Shown here: piece after piece, positions 61,178-64,000 of the stretch
Numbering within the stretch: position 1 is the stretch's first letter
Layout of the letters: each line of letters starts with the position of its first letter
Assembly (NCBI GenBank): GCA_034766995.1
Contig: CM068320.1
Location: forward strand, 11,415,187-11,479,186
Direction of reading: 5' to 3'
DNA from: Acanthacorydalis orientalis
Lineage: Eukaryota > Arthropoda > Insecta > Megaloptera > Corydalidae
DNA length: 64,000 nt
Program-made: the position numbers and the translations under genes
Notes under the pieces: generated by a model
Database searches by the model: none
Told to the model about the DNA's origin: nothing
Seen by the model: only the letters and a program-made list of their open reading frames with translations

Positions 61178-62160
61178 CATTTCACATGTATTTCGGAATT
61201 GAAATTTAATATAAATGTTCATTATGAATATTTGTATATTGTTCAATAAAAAATACATATTTTTCAATGTTAAAAAATATGTTTGTAAATGTTTCTCTCT
61301 CTGATCATTTTGTATTTAATTATTTCATTTTTACTAGTTTTACTAATAACAGAAACCTTTCTATAAAAAAAACAACTACAATAATAAACTTTCCTATTCA
61401 TATAAAAAATAAAATCATTTTAAAATCTAATATAATTATTATTTACGGTATTTCATAAAACTAGATTACACAAAGATTAAAAAATATTAGAATATATTAA
61501 ATTATACAAAAACTAAATAATTTCCCTTGATTTTAATCTAAAAATTGATATATTTTTTGAACAGTTTTAATCAGAATAATAAAATTAAGTTGATACGGTC
61601 GCTTGCATTATTTCGAAAAAATAAATACCAAATTTATTCATTAGCTCATTCCAGATATATAATATATGAACATTTTTTACTATGTAGGTGTCTTGGTTTT
61701 GAAGTTATAAGTGCTACAGGCAAACAGAAAACGAATTTTTCTCTTATTTATATCAACTTTTTACCTATTCAGTTGACATAAATGTATCTTTTTCAAGCAA
61801 TATGTTAAGAAATAATTAAAAAATTATAAGAGGACAGAAAAAATTAGACTTTAGACACAGATATCGATTTAAAATTTCTAATATCAATAATATTAAAACT
61901 GTATTACGTATTGAGTACTATTCATTTAAACTGGTAAAATGGAATTCCAATAACTGAATATATTATATTTGAGATTAAACTGTAATCAATATAAAAGCAA
62001 AAAATATTTTCCTTGAAAACAAATTGTTAGACAACAAACTATGACTAACTTCATAACTTCAACAAATTTCATAACTTACAACTTAGTCATGAAATTTAAT
62101 CAACAACTACTTTTCTGGAATGTCTTTCTAATAATTCAATACACATTTCTTCACGTTTTA
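61178..62160. other. AT-rich noncoding DNA
   Basis: Open frames of 63 (61267-61458) and 78 codons (61545-61781) have no recognisable domain and are probably chance. Confidence 0.5.
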
Positions 62161-62193
62161 TTCAAGTATGAAAAATATATTTTCATACTTGAA
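62161..62193. repeat. Perfect 14-bp-stem hairpin
   Basis: ttcaagtatgaaaa and its exact inverted copy are separated by five bases. No U-run pattern or known RNA was recognised. It may be incidental. Confidence 0.7.
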
Positions 62194-62527
62194 GATAATT
62201 GAATACGTACAGTAAAATATATGTCATTCGATATTAATGCCAAAAATTCTTATATATTTTTTTAAATAATTTTTTTTATAGTTATTTTTAAATAGAAAAA
62301 ATAAGATCCGGATGCATCTTAATTCTTATGATCAAATAAATTACCCTATTTAATGCAACAGAAACATATATTTTTCTCTTAATAGAAGTTAAAGTTTAGA
62401 CTTTTTTAAATCAAAAAGAATGTAGAAATACAACTTTTTTAAATTTATTAACTCATTTATATATTTAAATGTAAATATTATATATTGTAGATATTGAATA
62501 ATAAATACGTAAGTATACATCTCTTTC

Positions 62528-62529
<2 letters not shown>
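62194..62529. other. AT-rich noncoding DNA
   Basis: Nothing recognised. Confidence 0.6.

Positions 62530-62575
<46 letters not shown>
62530..62575. repeat. (TA)n microsatellite
   Basis: Pure TA run followed by ggtatgtatgtgtg. Confidence 0.95.
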
Positions 62576-62577
<2 letters not shown>

Positions 62578-62777
62578 TATGTATGTGTGCGTTTTTTATG
62601 TGACTTACACATAGATTAAACAATAATTTTTTACTTTTTTTGTGTTCCAATAACCTCAGTATTTAAATTAAAACGTTTAACAATAGAAATTAAATTAAAA
62701 TACGTTTTGTTTACAAACACCTCAATCTTAATTTCACATGTGTATTAATGAAATTAAAATCAAACATAAATATTAAA

Positions 62778-62779
<2 letters not shown>

Positions 62780-62828
<49 letters not shown>
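62780..62828. repeat. (TA)n microsatellite
   Basis: Pure TA run of ~24 units. Confidence 0.95.
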
Positions 62829-62830
<2 letters not shown>

Positions 62831-64000
62831 AAAAATATAATCTCAATTACAATACTCCTATTATGTTTTTATTAACATGACGTGTGACTCCTCATTGATT
62901 TCATATTGTCACAAACAGGAATTCAACGTCGCTACAGGTGATCGTTCATGAGGATTATTGAAAATATCGAGAGGGGTTACAATATTGATTCTTCTGAGTA
63001 TGAACTTCAGTGACCCCTAAATAACACGTATCTAGAACGATAGTCAACAACTAACCTATTACATAAAAGATATAATTTATTGTTCTTCACTTTAATAAAA
63101 TTCGATAAAAAATTAAACTATCCATACTGTTCCTGCCACAATTTAATTTAAAATAAATCTTTCTATTTGTTTGGTTGCATATCAATCTGATTCATTTCAG
63201 TAACATAAACTTCATTTTGTATGTCTTAAAAATCACAAATTTAACAATTATTATAGAATGTAAAATGAGATGTGTTAATTTTTAATTTATTTGCTTAAAT
63301 TAAAAATTCAAAAAAGTAAATATTTCTGACCCAAAATAAAATTAATCTCAAATCAGCAACCGATAAGTATTTTGTCATTAGGTTTTCATTTTCAATTGAT
63401 TTTCTAAATACATAAAGTACATATAGAAAAAGAGTCATTCCTAAAAACAAGACATATTTAAAAATAGATATTTTAAAAGTCTAACTAAATTAATATATGA
63501 ATAAAAATAAAAATAGATACATATTTAATGCAAAAATATTATACATTAAAAGTATGTTCTTTTTTATTTCATGCATTTGCATCATTACAGATTTGTTCGT
63601 TTCTATTTAAAATGTTAATTAATGTTGGTTTAATTATAATTCACATCTTTTACTCTCAATTTTCAAGTAAGATTTTAAAATTAATTTTCATTATGTAAAT
63701 GTCAAAAAGTAAATCCATATTATCTTTTGATATTAAAATATTTTATTATTCAAATTTTATCTGAATCATTTTATTCGTAGAACATAACTTATAACTGATA
63801 CGTTTGTTATATTCTACTCAAATTAAAATATTAATATCTTTTTCTATTACATTTTACGACATTTTTATATATTGTATATCTACTTTAAATCAACAAATGA
63901 ACTACAATAAACGATAGAAAGAAATCGTGATTCGACTGACTTACAAAAGGTATTTTTTACTCCAACAACAAGTCGTTCCCATTACTAAAAAGACAGAACG
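62829..64000. other. AT-rich noncoding DNA to the window end
   Basis: A mildly GC-richer patch at 62878-63035 contains gaggggttac and tgacccctaa as a loose inverted pair. No frame or element recognised. The rest holds nothing I can name. Confidence 0.5.

Noticed and set aside
61545..61781. 78-codon open frame considered as a gene
   Set aside because: No recognisable domain, no promoter or splice context, and lysine/isoleucine/leucine-rich composition expected of AT-rich DNA.

Overview
This is an AT-rich (roughly 80% A+T by eye) eukaryotic window with no intact protein-coding gene. Genetic content is almost entirely relics of cut-and-paste DNA transposons (mariner, piggyBac, hAT), about 48 microsatellites that are mostly (TA)n, and several inverted or tandem duplications. 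The mariner lineages (irritans-like, mauritiana-like, cecropia/Hsmar1-like), TTAA-flanked piggyBac relatives and very low GC suggest an insect, plausibly a hymenopteran. That is inference; nothing here fixes the species. The window is best read as intergenic DNA or the inside of a very long intron.

Layout. 1-8 kb: AT-rich DNA with microsatellites and a roughly 160-bp inverted repeat enclosing about 1 kb (5077-6440). 8.05-8.85 kb: 5'-truncated mauritiana-like mariner. 13-15.6 kb: two candidate short piggyBac-type elements (13187-13419, 15368-15587) and a unit present three times, the last copy inverted, making a large hairpin (13840-14076). 17.09-18.0 kb: internally deleted irritans-like mariner. 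22.07-24.41 kb: deleted cecropia-like mariner fragment, then a nearly full-length but dead cecropia/Hsmar1-like mariner. 25.5-26.36 kb: tandem duplication of a ~415-bp unit. 30.7 and 34 kb: two members of a palindromic repeat. 37.54-38.95 kb: the most complete mariner (minus strand, dead) with a private ~150-bp duplication. 42.85-43.41 kb: 565-bp mariner derivative with both ends. 46.38-47.10 kb and 49.02-50.87 kb: two unrelated internally deleted piggyBac-like elements. 51.99-52.81 kb: second irritans-like mariner. 57.32-57.84 kb: another short mariner derivative. 60.74-61.17 kb: short hAT-type element.

How the parts relate. The copies at 22, 43 and 57 kb appear to share one internal deletion of the family represented by the 37.5-kb element. 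A non-autonomous form keeping both termini and the DNA-binding half of the transposase therefore seems to have spread as a unit. Every transposase relic has stops, frameshifts, deletions or lost catalytic residues, so no element here looks self-mobile. Three short plus-strand segments (12821, 19905, 46283) look like possible small exons: each is a multiple of three and fits phase 1-1. They are the only hint of a host gene and remain tentative.
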